Shown in pieces: positions 26,521-35,174 of a DNA stretch of 64,000 nucleotides. The notes under the pieces are model-generated. The model did no database searches and had not been told where the DNA came from. It was given only the letters and a program-made list of their open reading frames with translations. How positions within the stretch are numbered: position 1 is the stretch's first letter; each line of letters starts with the position of its first letter. A program made the translations under genes and the position numbers. The stretch is taken from contig NZ_BDBI01000032.1 in the NCBI RefSeq assembly GCF_001612905.1, forward strand, positions 17,710 through 81,709, read 5' to 3'. The stretch comes from Nocardia ignorata NBRC 108230. GTDB taxonomy: Bacteria > Actinomycetota > Actinomycetes > Mycobacteriales > Mycobacteriaceae.

Positions 26521-27569
26521 CTGGCTCCCAGGAGGTCGAGCCGCAGATCCGCGCCGCCGAGCAGCCGCGCGAGATCCTTGGCCTGTGAGTAATAGCGGTG
26601 CATCGGGTGGGTGATGTCGACACCGAGCCCCCCGTGCAGGTGATGGCACTGCTGCATGGCGCGCGGCACCTCGGCCGCCGCCCAATACGCCAGCACGGCG
26701 AGGTCCTCGTCGATGCGGTCCTGATGCTCGGGCGAGGCGTCGTTCTGCGCCAGCGCCCAGCACGCCGACTCGGCGGCCACGTGCAGGGTGCGCGACACCA
26801 CGTACAGGTCGGCGATCTGCTGGGCGACCGCCTGGAACTCCGCCAGCGGCCTGCCGAACTGCTCCCTGGTCCGCACGTGTTCGGCGGTCAGGGTGACAGC
26901 GCCCTTGAGCAGGCCGTCGGCTACCGCGCCGAGGCAGGCGACGGCATAGCGGTGCAGGCCGGGCAGCGCGTCGGGCAGGAGCTGCTCGGCGGGGATCTCC
27001 ACCTCGTCGAGGACGAGCGAGGCCTCGGGAACGCCTGCGGAACCGGTCACCGGTACCACCTCGAGGCCCGGGGCGACGCCGTCGATCAGGGCGACCCCGG
27101 CATCGGTCGGCACCAGAATCCAGCGGGCCTGTTCGGCGTAGAGCACGCCGGTCTTGCGGCCCGTGACGCGCACGGTGTCACCGTCGCGCACGGCCTTGGT
27201 CGTCGGCGCGGTGGTGAACGGCGCGCCCGGTTCGTTGAGCGCGGCCGTGAGCACGGTGCCCTTGCCGATCTCGGCGAGCACGCGTTCGCCCAGGTGATCG
27301 GGTAGCACCGGCAACAGCGGAAGCACACCGAACCCGAAGGTCGGCAGTGCGGGCACCGCCGCCGCGTCGGTGGCCAGTTCCATCAGCAGGGCCGCCACCT
27401 CGGGCAAGCCCATTCCGTCACCGCCGAACCGCTCGGGCACGGGGACCGCGAGCAGGCCCGAATCGATGAGACTCGGCCACAATTCCATGTCGCGGGCAGG
27501 CTCACGTTCGAGCAGGCTCACGACAACCTCGGCTACGGCATCGGCACTTTCGTCGCGGGTGAAATCCAC
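26505..27569 (-). CDS. fadE28: Steroid acyl-CoA dehydrogenase subunit ChsE1 (FadE28)
   Basis: Partner of FadE29 in the side-chain dehydrogenase. The 354 residues have the acyl-CoA dehydrogenase fold but a reduced active site, as expected for the half that completes the FAD pocket: REQFGRPLAEFQAVAQQIADL and HLHGGLGVDITHPMHRYY are visible, without a GGxxE base. The GTG at 27569 was chosen because AAGGAGG precedes it at correct distance. It follows fadE34 by 16 bp. Confidence 0.93.
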   Translation of the reverse strand: MDFTRDESADAVAEVVVSLLEREPARDMELWPSLIDSGLLAVPVPERFGGDGMGLPEVAALLMELATDAAAVPALPTFGFGVLPLLPVLPDHLGERVLAEIGKGTVLTAALNEPGAPFTTAPTTKAVRDGDTVRVTGRKTGVLYAEQARWILVPTDAGVALIDGVAPGLEVVPVTGSAGVPEASLVLDEVEIPAEQLLPDALPGLHRYAVACLGAVADGLLKGAVTLTAEHVRTREQFGRPLAEFQAVAQQIADLYVVSRTLHVAAESACWALAQNDASPEHQDRIDEDLAVLAYWAAAEVPRAMQQCHHLHGGLGVDITHPMHRYYSQAKDLARLLGGADLRLDLLGARCSSI

Positions 27570-27585
27570 GGCGTCCTCCTTCGAG

Positions 27586-29685
27586 CTAACTGTCCGCATC
27601 GCGCGGCATGCCGAGAATCCGTTCGGCCGCCACGGTCAACAGGATCTGCTCGGTACCGCCCGCGATGGAGAGACAGCGTGTGAGCAAGAATTCTTTCAGA
27701 ACGTCGCTATCCAGGGAACCTTCCCGGCCGGAAAGTTCCAGTGCATATTCAGCGAGCTCCTGCCGGTACCGGACGCCGACGAGTTTGCGGACGGCAGCCT
27801 GGGCGCCCGCATCGGCTCCGGCCACGGTGGCCGCCGCGATCCGCTGATCCAGCAAAGTTCCAGCAATCGAGGTGGTGATCAGGGCGCCGAAATGATCCTC
27901 GCGCAGTTCTGTTCCCCATCCACCTGGCGGGAAACCGGCGAGCAGCGCTTCCAGCGCGCCGCCGATCCCGCCGCCGCCCATGGCGACCCGCTCGGCCGAC
28001 AGGGTGGCACGGGCGATCTTCCAGCCGTTGTTCAGCGCACCGACCAGGCAGTTGTCGGGCACGAACACGTCGTCGAGGAACACCTCGCTGAACTTCTCCT
28101 CGCCGGTGATCTGCACCAGCGGGCGCACCTGCACGCCCGCGGCGCGCATGTCGACGAGGAAGTAGCTGATACCGCGGTGCTTGGGCGCGGACGGATCGGT
28201 GCGGGCCAGGCAGATGCCCCAGTTCGCGGTGGATCCGAGCGAGGTCCACACCTTCTGACCGCGCAGCACCCAGCCGCCCTCGACCCGCTCGGCGGAAGTA
28301 CGAAGGGCGGCCAGATCGGACCCGGCGCCCGGCTCACTGAACAGCTGACACCAGATCACCTCGCCGTGCAGGGTCGGCCAGACGAAGCGCTCGATCTGCT
28401 CCTCGGTACCGAAGCGAAGCAGCGTGGGCACCGCCCAGCCGGCGACCGCGAGGTCGGGGGTTTCCACCTCGGCGCGGCGCAGCTGTTCGGCGATCTGTAG
28501 GCAGGTCATCGGATCCGCGCCTCGCCCATAGGGTTTCGGCCAGTGCGGCATGATCAGGCCCGCGTCCGCCAGTGCGCGCGGGCGTTCGGCCGCCGGGAGC
28601 GCGGCGATGGTGGCGATCTCGGCCGACAACGCGGTGTCGCCGTCGGCGTCACCGAGGACGCGCTCGGCGCCGGTGGTCCTGCGCTGCCCGTCGCGGGTGA
28701 GTTCGGCGACCCGCGCCCGCCAGCGCGCCGACCCGCCGAGCAGCTGCCGCAGCGAACTTGCCCGGCGCAGGTAGAAGTGCGCGTCGTGTTCCCAGGTGAA
28801 GCCGATGCCGCCGAGCACCTGGATGGCGTCCTTGGCGGTGTCGACGGCCGCGTCGAGCGCGCAGGCCGCGGCGACGGCGGCCGCGATCGGCAGTTCCTCG
28901 CCACCGGCATCGAAGGCATCGGCGGCATCGGCGGCGACCGCGCGGATCAGTTCGGTGCGGCACAGCATCCAGGCGCACAGGTGCTTGATCGCCTGGAAGC
29001 TGCCGATCGGCTTGCCGAACTGCTCGCGCACCTTGGCGTAGTCGACGGCCGTTCGCAGGCACCAGCCGGCCAGCCCGGCCAGTTCGGCGGCCGCGAGGGT
29101 GACGAACAGATCGGTGACGTCGAACGACGGCGCGAAACCCTGTTGCGCGGTGGCACTTTCGGCGGTCACCCGGGCCAGCGGCACCGTCGGATCACTGCCG
29201 GACAGCGGCGTGATCGTCGCGTCGGTGAGCACGAACCAGCGGGTGCCGTCGGCGGTCTCGGCAGGCACGAGCACCTGCGTGTCCGCATCGGCTCCGTAGA
29301 CGAATTCCCAAGTGCCGCTGACCTTCCAGCCTCCGGCATCCGAACCCGTCGCCGCACCCGACGACGCATCGGGCAGCGCGACGCCACAGGGCGTCCCGTC
29401 GGCCGCGCCGGTGACCAGACCCGCCAGCGCGGTGGCGAGCACCGGACCGTTCACCAGGTCGTCGGCCGTCTGTTCCAGCAGCACGGCGAGGTCGGCGACG
29501 GTGCCGCCCAGTCCGCCGTGATCGTCGTCGAGCGCTACCTGGAACAACCCGAACTCGGCAAGTGCGGGCCAGCACTCGCGCCAGCTACCGCCCGCCCGCA
29601 TTGTTGCAATCGGCGCCGCCGAGCTCGCCCAGCTCCGCAGGGAGGCCGCGGCGGCTTTATGCTCGTCAGTGGTGGCGATGGTCAC
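27586..29685 (-). CDS. fadE34: Fused two-domain acyl-CoA dehydrogenase ChsE3 (FadE34)
   Basis: The 699 residues hold two tandem acyl-CoA dehydrogenase modules. Module 1 (about 1-325) ends in EQFGKPIGSFQAIKHLCAW and GGIGFTWEHDAHFYLR. Module 2 (about 340-699) carries LFSEPGAGSDLAALRT and the catalytic Glu in AGGTEQILLT. This fused form corresponds to FadE34, which acts on steroid CoA thioesters with a five-carbon side chain, and in M. tuberculosis it is likewise divergent from kstR. It heads a six-gene operon. The GTG start at 29685 has a weak ribosome site. Confidence 0.94.
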   Translation of the reverse strand: MTIATTDEHKAAAASLRSWASSAAPIATMRAGGSWRECWPALAEFGLFQVALDDDHGGLGGTVADLAVLLEQTADDLVNGPVLATALAGLVTGAADGTPCGVALPDASSGAATGSDAGGWKVSGTWEFVYGADADTQVLVPAETADGTRWFVLTDATITPLSGSDPTVPLARVTAESATAQQGFAPSFDVTDLFVTLAAAELAGLAGWCLRTAVDYAKVREQFGKPIGSFQAIKHLCAWMLCRTELIRAVAADAADAFDAGGEELPIAAAVAAACALDAAVDTAKDAIQVLGGIGFTWEHDAHFYLRRASSLRQLLGGSARWRARVAELTRDGQRRTTGAERVLGDADGDTALSAEIATIAALPAAERPRALADAGLIMPHWPKPYGRGADPMTCLQIAEQLRRAEVETPDLAVAGWAVPTLLRFGTEEQIERFVWPTLHGEVIWCQLFSEPGAGSDLAALRTSAERVEGGWVLRGQKVWTSLGSTANWGICLARTDPSAPKHRGISYFLVDMRAAGVQVRPLVQITGEEKFSEVFLDDVFVPDNCLVGALNNGWKIARATLSAERVAMGGGGIGGALEALLAGFPPGGWGTELREDHFGALITTSIAGTLLDQRIAAATVAGADAGAQAAVRKLVGVRYRQELAEYALELSGREGSLDSDVLKEFLLTRCLSIAGGTEQILLTVAAERILGMPRDADS

Positions 29686-29720
29686 AAGAAAAACCGCCCT
29701 TCCGGCGTGGCTCCCACTCC

Positions 29721-29734
29721 TAGAACATGTTCTA
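29721..29734. promoter_or_regulatory. KstR operator between fadE34 and kstR
   Basis: TAGAACATGTTCTA is an exact and fully palindromic match to TnnAACnnGTTnnA. It is placed 36 bp upstream of fadE34 and 80 bp upstream of kstR, giving both repression of the side-chain operon and autoregulation. Confidence 0.9.
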
Positions 29735-29814
29735 ATATCCGGGGTGGGTGTAAGTCAAGAGACCTTCACCGGCAACCATGTTCTCCTGCCGTACTCAGCG
29801 AAAGGGTTTCCACG

Positions 29815-30429
29815 ATGGACAGTCCCGCACCAACGCCCACCGTGACAACGCTGTCCGAAGAGGAGCTGAGTTCCACCGCGCAGCGTGAACGCCGCAAGCG
29901 CATCCTCGACGCCACCCTCGCGCTCGCCTCCAAGGGCGGCTACGACGCGGTGCAGATGCGCGCGGTCGCCGAACGCGCCGACGTGGCCGTCGGCACCCTC
30001 TACCGCTACTTCCCCTCCAAGGTCCACCTGCTGGTGTCCGCTCTGGCAAGGGAATTCGAGCAGTTCGAGAGCAAGCGCAAGCCGCTGGCGGGTGACGGCC
30101 CGTCCGAGCGCATGCACGGCCTGCTCACCCAGATCACCCGGATGATGCAGCGCGACCCGCTGCTCACCGAAGCCATGACGCGCGCGTTCATGTTCGCCGA
30201 CGCCTCCGCCGCCGCCGAAGTGGACCGCGTGGGCAAAGTGATGGACCGGGTGTTCGCCCGCGCCATCGCCGATGGCGAACCGACCGAGCGTCAGCTCGCC
30301 ATCGCCCGCGTGATCTCCGATGTGTGGCTGTCGAATCTGGTGGCCTGGCTGACCAGGCGCGCATCTGCGACCGACGTCACCGAGCGCCTCGAGCTCACCG
30401 TCGACCTGTTGCTGGGCGATCGCGGATAA
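29815..30429 (+). CDS. kstR: TetR-family repressor of cholesterol catabolism
   Basis: KstR represses the upper cholesterol regulon and is released by CoA thioesters of cholesterol metabolites. The 204-residue protein has the TetR helix-turn-helix at about residues 25-70 (QRERRKRILDATLALASKGG, then MRAVAERADVAVGTLYRYF) and a ligand domain that keeps long identical runs with mycobacterial KstR, such as PLLTEAMTRAFMFADAS and ARVISDVWLSNLVAWLTRRA. ATG 29815 follows AAAGGG. It is divergent from fadE34 with a KstR box between them. Confidence 0.96.
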   Translation: MDSPAPTPTVTTLSEEELSSTAQRERRKRILDATLALASKGGYDAVQMRAVAERADVAVGTLYRYFPSKVHLLVSALAREFEQFESKRKPLAGDGPSERMHGLLTQITRMMQRDPLLTEAMTRAFMFADASAAAEVDRVGKVMDRVFARAIADGEPTERQLAIARVISDVWLSNLVAWLTRRASATDVTERLELTVDLLLGDRG

Positions 30430-30439
30430 TCCCTGCTTA

Positions 30440-30471
30440 CCCGTCGGTACGGCCGGACGAGGACCGACGGG
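30440..30471 (+). terminator. Hairpin terminator after kstR
   Basis: CCCGTCGGT (30440-30448) pairs with ACCGACGGG (30463-30471) around a 14-nt loop, 10 bp after the kstR stop. There is no U run. Confidence 0.65.
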
Positions 30472-30604
30472 ATTAGCCGCGAGGTCGCGGACTACCCGGA
30501 CGACACTCGTGCGCACAACCCGCCGCGCCGCTCGCGCGCGAGAATTGACCCAGTATTGTTTTTGGCGCCCCCTGATCCACCCCTCCCATCACTAGGTTGG
30601 ATGC

Positions 30605-33187
30605 GTGAGCGCACAGGAACTGCCCTTGGATGTCCGCCGTGCACTGGCGTCGGTCGCACGAGTGCCACGGCTATTGGTCGCCTCGGACTACGACGGGACA
30701 ATCGCCCCGATCGTGTCCGACCCGTCGAAAGCGTTTCCCCAACGGGAATCGGTGAGTGCGCTACGCGCGCTCGCGGGGCTGGCCAATACCACGGCAGCGG
30801 TGATCTCCGGCCGAGCTCTGCGCGACCTCGCCGCGCTGTCGCGGCTCCCCGTCGAGGTGCAACTGATCGGTAGTCACGGCTCCGAGTTCGATGTCGGCTT
30901 CGTGCACGCCATCGACAACGACGCCAAGCAATTGCTCTCCGAGATCCACGCCGCCTTCGCCGAGATCGCCGCCGACAACCCCGGCGTCACCGTGGAGATG
31001 AAACCGGCCAGCGCCGCACTGCACGTGCGCAACGCCAGCCCCGAAATCGGCAGGCGCGCACTGAATGCCGCGCGCCAGGGCCCGGCGTGCTGGGTGGGCG
31101 TGCAGGTCACCGAGGGCAAGGCGGTGATCGAACTCGCGGTGATCCCCACCGACAAGGGCACCGCGCTCGACACCATCCGGCACCAGGAAAGTGCCTCGGC
31201 CGCAGTGTTCTTCGGCGACGACGTCACCGACGAGAAGGCCTTCCGGGTGCTGTCGGGCCCCGACGTGGGCATCAAGGTCGGCGAGGGCGAGAGCCTGGCC
31301 AAGCTGCGCGTCGACTCCACCGAGGACGTGGCGCGCGCGCTGGCCTTCCTCGTCGAGGAGCGGCGTACCTGGCTCGCCGGTGCCAGCGCACCGCGTATCG
31401 AGCGGCTGAGCATGCTCGCCAGCCCGCGCTCGGTCGCCCTGCTCACCCCCGACGCGACCGTCACCTGGTTCTGCCACCCCGAACCCGATTCGGCGGCGGT
31501 GTTCGCGCACCTGCTCGGCGGGTCGGCCGCCGGTCACTTCTCGGTGGCACCGGAGCGGCCGAGCCTGCCGCTGTCGCAGCGCTATGTCGACGGCACCATG
31601 ACCGTCGAAACCCGGTGGGCCAGTTTGCAAGTGGCCGACTACCTGCCTCACGACGTGACCCCCAACCGGACCGACCTGACCCGCGTCATCACCGGTACCG
31701 CCAAGGCCGTCGTGCACTTCGCGCCGCGGCCGGAGTTCGGGCAGGTGCCGGTGCGAATCGAGGCCGTGCACAACGGGCTTCGGGTGAGCGGCACCAACGA
31801 TCCGATGGTGCTCCGCTCCCCCGGCGTGCAGTGGGAGATCACCTCCGACGGCATCAGCGAGCAGGCGCGCGCCGTGGTCGATCCGGCCGTGGCGCCGGTC
31901 GTCCTCGAATTGCGCTGCGGTACGGCCGATCTCGCGCCGTCGATGACGCCGGAGTCGCAGCGTCGTCAGCTGGCCGAGCGGTACTGGACCGAGTGGGCGA
32001 GCGGCTTGCAGCTGCCGCCGCTCAAACCCGATCTGATGAAACGTTCGGCGCTGACCCTGCGTGGGCTCGTGCACCGCCCGTCCGGATCTATCCTCGCCGC
32101 CGCGACCACCTCGCTGCCCGAGGACATCGGCGGCGTGCGCAACTGGGACTACCGCTACTGCTGGCTGCGCGACGCCTCACTCACCGCGCAGGCACTGGTG
32201 ACGCTCGGCTCGCTCACCGAGGCCGAGGAATTCCTGGACTGGGTGCACAAGGTGCTCGCCACCCTGCCCGGCCCGGAGCGGTTGCACCCGCTGTACACGA
32301 TCTACGGCGAAACGTTGCCGCCCGAGGCCGTCATCGACCTGCTGCCCGGATACGCCGGTTCGCGGCCGGTGCGCGTGGGCAACGCGGCCAATATGCAGGT
32401 GCAGCTCGATGTGTTCGGCCCGATCGTCGACCTCATCACCACCCTGGCGCAGGAACGGGAACGCCAGGGCGCCACCGACGCGGCCGAGGCGCTGCCCGAC
32501 GCCGACTGGGAACTGGTGCACGCCATGGTCTCCGCGGTGCAGCGGCGCTGGACCGAACCCGACCACGGCATCTGGGAGATCCGCGGCAACCCGCGGCACC
32601 ACGTGTACTCGAAGGTGATGGGCTGGCTCACCGTCGACCGCGCGCTCACCCTCGCTCAGCGTTTCGATCGCGCCATCGATCCCGAATGGGTGACCCTGCG
32701 CGACACGATCGCCGAAGAGGTGAAGGCCAAGGGCTGGAACGAGGAGGTCCAGTCCTACACCGCGGCCTACGACGGCACCGACCTCGACGCGGCCACCCTG
32801 CACATCGGTCTCAGCGGCCTGATCGACCCCGCCGACCCGCGTTTCGCGGCGACTGTCGTGGCCACCGAGGCCGAACTGCGCAGCGGCGCGACGGTTTACC
32901 GATACCACCACGACGACGGGCTGCCCGGCGGTGAAGGCGGTTTCCACCTGTGCGCCGCCTGGCTGGTCGAGGCGTACCTGCTGATCGGTCGCCGTTCCGA
33001 CGCCGAAGCGTTGTTCACGCAGCTCGTCGCCGCGGCCGGCCCGACCGGTCTGCTCAGCGAGGAGTACGACCCCGTCGCCGAGCGTTCCCTCGGCAATCAC
33101 CCGCAGGCCTACAGCCACCTCGGCCTGCTGCGCTGTGCTCAGTTGCTGAGCGCTGCCCGCCTCCCCGTGACATCAGGCCAGATCTAG
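30605..33187 (+). CDS. Trehalose-6-phosphate phosphatase / GH15 glycosidase fusion
   Basis: An 860-residue two-domain protein. Residues about 1-260 are an OtsB-type HAD phosphatase with the nucleophile motif DYDGT (D28, D30) and the acidic motif GDDVTDE near residue 205. Residues about 265-860 are a GH15 family glucoamylase/trehalase with NWDYRYCWLRDAS, the acid Glu in GIWEIRG (near 657) and the likely base in LLSEEYDP (near 818). Both active sites look complete. The protein could make trehalose from trehalose-6-phosphate and also hydrolyse an alpha-glucoside, possibly trehalose as in mycobacterial GH15 trehalases. GTG 30605 follows a TAGGTT -10-like element by 6 nt, so a leaderless mRNA is possible. 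Confidence 0.85.
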   Translation: MSAQELPLDVRRALASVARVPRLLVASDYDGTIAPIVSDPSKAFPQRESVSALRALAGLANTTAAVISGRALRDLAALSRLPVEVQLIGSHGSEFDVGFVHAIDNDAKQLLSEIHAAFAEIAADNPGVTVEMKPASAALHVRNASPEIGRRALNAARQGPACWVGVQVTEGKAVIELAVIPTDKGTALDTIRHQESASAAVFFGDDVTDEKAFRVLSGPDVGIKVGEGESLAKLRVDSTEDVARALAFLVEERRTWLAGASAPRIERLSMLASPRSVALLTPDATVTWFCHPEPDSAAVFAHLLGGSAAGHFSVAPERPSLPLSQRYVDGTMTVETRWASLQVADYLPHDVTPNRTDLTRVITGTAKAVVHFAPRPEFGQVPVRIEAVHNGLRVSGTNDPMVLRSPGVQWEITSDGISEQARAVVDPAVAPVVLELRCGTADLAPSMTPESQRRQLAERYWTEWASGLQLPPLKPDLMKRSALTLRGLVHRPSGSILAAATTSLPEDIGGVRNWDYRYCWLRDASLTAQALVTLGSLTEAEEFLDWVHKVLATLPGPERLHPLYTIYGETLPPEAVIDLLPGYAGSRPVRVGNAANMQVQLDVFGPIVDLITTLAQERERQGATDAAEALPDADWELVHAMVSAVQRRWTEPDHGIWEIRGNPRHHVYSKVMGWLTVDRALTLAQRFDRAIDPEWVTLRDTIAEEVKAKGWNEEVQSYTAAYDGTDLDAATLHIGLSGLIDPADPRFAATVVATEAELRSGATVYRYHHDDGLPGGEGGFHLCAAWLVEAYLLIGRRSDAEALFTQLVAAAGPTGLLSEEYDPVAERSLGNHPQAYSHLGLLRCAQLLSAARLPVTSGQI

Positions 33188-33210
33188 GCGCGGGGATGCT
33201 ATAGGCAGGC

Positions 33211-33242
33211 GGCCGACGTTCTCCAAAGGGGGAACGTCGGCC
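33211..33242 (+). terminator. Hairpin terminator after the OtsB-GH15 gene
   Basis: GGCCGACGTTC (33211-33221) pairs perfectly with GAACGTCGGCC (33232-33242) around a 10-nt loop, 24 bp after the stop codon. Confidence 0.75.
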
Positions 33243-33331
33243 CGTGCCCGATGAGTTACCCATGTACCTGCGAGACAGGGACGGCCGTCCGGTGGCCACG
33301 TTCACGGGCCAGCATCATTGCTGCTAATCTA

Positions 33332-33352
33332 AAACGGTAACGATTTCCATTA
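33332..33352. promoter_or_regulatory. Candidate Zur-type operator upstream of the metal importer
   Basis: AAACGGTAACGATTTCCATT is an AT-rich imperfect palindrome (GGTAA/TTTCC arms around CGA) that resembles actinobacterial Zur boxes. It lies 2 bp after a TAATCT -10-like element (33325-33330) and about 56 bp before the substrate-binding-protein gene. The sequence fits zinc-dependent repression; a Mur/MntR site is an alternative. Confidence 0.5.
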
Positions 33353-33407
33353 TGATCTGACGCACAACCGTGTGTGGTCGGGTCGTGGTTTGCCCCAGGA
33401 GTCCCGC

Positions 33408-34292
33408 ATGAACAGTCGAATCGCCCGCGCGTGTGCCGGTCTCACGGCGGGAGTGGCGGTCGCCGCCGTCCTGACGGCCTGCGGCGGAGGCTCCGAGGAA
33501 TCCGGCACTCCATCGATCGTGGCGTCCACCGATGTGTGGGGCTCGGTCGCCGGCGCGGTCGCCGGACCGGACGCCCAGGTCAGCGCCATCATCACCGATC
33601 CGGCCGCCGACCCGCATTCGTTCGAGACCTCCGCGACCGATACCGCGAAGATCAGCGATGCCGAGCTGGTGGTGTTCAACGGCGGCCACTACGACGAGTT
33701 CATCGAGCAAGCCATTTCCGGTAAGGACAAGCGGACCGTCGAGGCGTTCGAGGAGCGCACCGACGAGAGCGACGAGAACGAGCACGTCTGGTACGACGTC
33801 ACCACCGTCGCCGCCGTCGCCGACCGCATCGCCGCCGAACTCGGCGAGATCGACGCGCCGCACAAGGACGCCTACACCGAGCGTGCCGTCGCCTTCAAGA
33901 ACCAGCTGATGGGCATCAGCACCATCACCGGCGCCATCGCGGCGCAGACGCCGAACGCGGCCGTCGCCCAGTCCGAGCCGCTGGCGCACTACCTGCTGCT
34001 GGCCGCCAAGGCCCAGGACAAGACTCCGCACGAGTTCCAGGAAGCGATCGAGCAGGAGACCGACCCGTCCCCGGCCGCCGTCGCCGCCACCCGCGACCTC
34101 GTCACCGGCAAGCAGGTCAAGGCCCTGATCTACAACACCCAGACCCAGGACAAGGTCACCCAGGACCTGCGCGCGGCCGCGCAGGCTGCCGGCGTGACGG
34201 TGGTCGAGGTGACGGAGACGCTGCCCGAGGGTGTCGACTACGTGCAGTGGCAGACGGCCAATGCCAAGGCGCTGGCCGCGGCTCTGCGCTGA
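33408..34292 (+). CDS. Metal ABC transporter substrate-binding lipoprotein (ZnuA/TroA family)
   Basis: A 294-residue cluster A-I binding protein that captures Zn2+ or Mn2+ outside the membrane. A lipoprotein signal with lipobox LTAC puts the acylated cysteine near residue 26. Metal-site motifs DPHSFE and EHVWYD supply histidines. In the place of the usual His-rich loop there is an acidic stretch (ERTDESDENEH). ATG 33408 follows AGGAG. It is followed by ATPase and permease genes, completing the importer. Confidence 0.88.
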   Translation: MNSRIARACAGLTAGVAVAAVLTACGGGSEESGTPSIVASTDVWGSVAGAVAGPDAQVSAIITDPAADPHSFETSATDTAKISDAELVVFNGGHYDEFIEQAISGKDKRTVEAFEERTDESDENEHVWYDVTTVAAVADRIAAELGEIDAPHKDAYTERAVAFKNQLMGISTITGAIAAQTPNAAVAQSEPLAHYLLLAAKAQDKTPHEFQEAIEQETDPSPAAVAATRDLVTGKQVKALIYNTQTQDKVTQDLRAAAQAAGVTVVEVTETLPEGVDYVQWQTANAKALAAALR

Positions 34293-34316
34293 CGCTCGAA
34301 CCCGATCGAGGACCTC

Positions 34317-35174
34317 ATGACCGACGCAACCGCCCTGTCGGCGCCCGGCACGACCGGTGCGTCTGCCGCAGGCGTGGCAGGTGCGCAAGCGGATCCGGCG
34401 ATCCGGTTGCGCTCGGCCACGATGTCGTTCGGCGAACGCACTCTGTGGAGCGACCTCGATCTCGAGGTTTCGCCCGGTGAGTTCATCGCGGTGCTCGGCC
34501 CTAACGGGTCCGGTAAGACCTCGCTGTTACGAGTGCTGCTCGGCACGCTCGGGCTCACCGCGGGCAGCGCGGAGATCGCCGGGCGGCGAGCCGGGGTGGG
34601 CAATCCGGGTATCGGGTACATCCCGCAGCAGAAGACGATCGATGCCGGGGTGCTGTTGCGCGGCGTGGATCTGGTCGGGCTCGGCGTGGACGGACACCGC
34701 TGGGGGCTCGGTTGGCGCAAACGCCGGGAACGGGCCGAACAGGTCGAGGCAGCCATCGCCGCGGTCGGCGCGCAGAAGTTCGCGCATGCGCCGCTCGAGT
34801 CGCTGTCGGGCGGCGAGCAGCAGCGATTGCGGGTTGCCCAAGCGCTCGTCGGTGATCCCTCGGTACTGCTGTGCGACGAGCCCCTGCTCAGCCTCGACCT
34901 GGCCAACCAGCGCCTCGTGGCCGAACTGATCGATAAGCGCCGCCGCGAACACGACACCGCCGTGCTGTTCGTGACCCACGAACTCAATCCGATCCTGCCG
35001 CTGGTCGACCGGGTGCTGTACCTGGTCGACGGCGAGTTCCGGATCGGCACACCCGACGAGGTGATGACCTCGCAGACCCTCTCGGAGCTCTACGGGACCG
35101 AGGTGGAGGTACTGCGGGTGCGCGGGCGGCTCGTGGTCGTCGGCACCGGTGACGATATGGACGCCCTGGCCTGA
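34317..35174 (+). CDS. Metal ABC transporter ATPase (ZnuC-like)
   Basis: The 285-residue ABC ATPase has Walker A GPNGSGKT, the signature LSGGEQQR, Walker B VLLCDEPLLSLD and the switch His in VTHELNP. It powers the importer formed with the neighbouring lipoprotein and permease. An Ala/Gly-rich 25-residue N-terminal extension precedes the domain and is unusual; a downstream start is possible. Its stop overlaps the permease start by one base. Confidence 0.88.
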   Translation: MTDATALSAPGTTGASAAGVAGAQADPAIRLRSATMSFGERTLWSDLDLEVSPGEFIAVLGPNGSGKTSLLRVLLGTLGLTAGSAEIAGRRAGVGNPGIGYIPQQKTIDAGVLLRGVDLVGLGVDGHRWGLGWRKRRERAEQVEAAIAAVGAQKFAHAPLESLSGGEQQRLRVAQALVGDPSVLLCDEPLLSLDLANQRLVAELIDKRRREHDTAVLFVTHELNPILPLVDRVLYLVDGEFRIGTPDEVMTSQTLSELYGTEVEVLRVRGRLVVVGTGDDMDALA

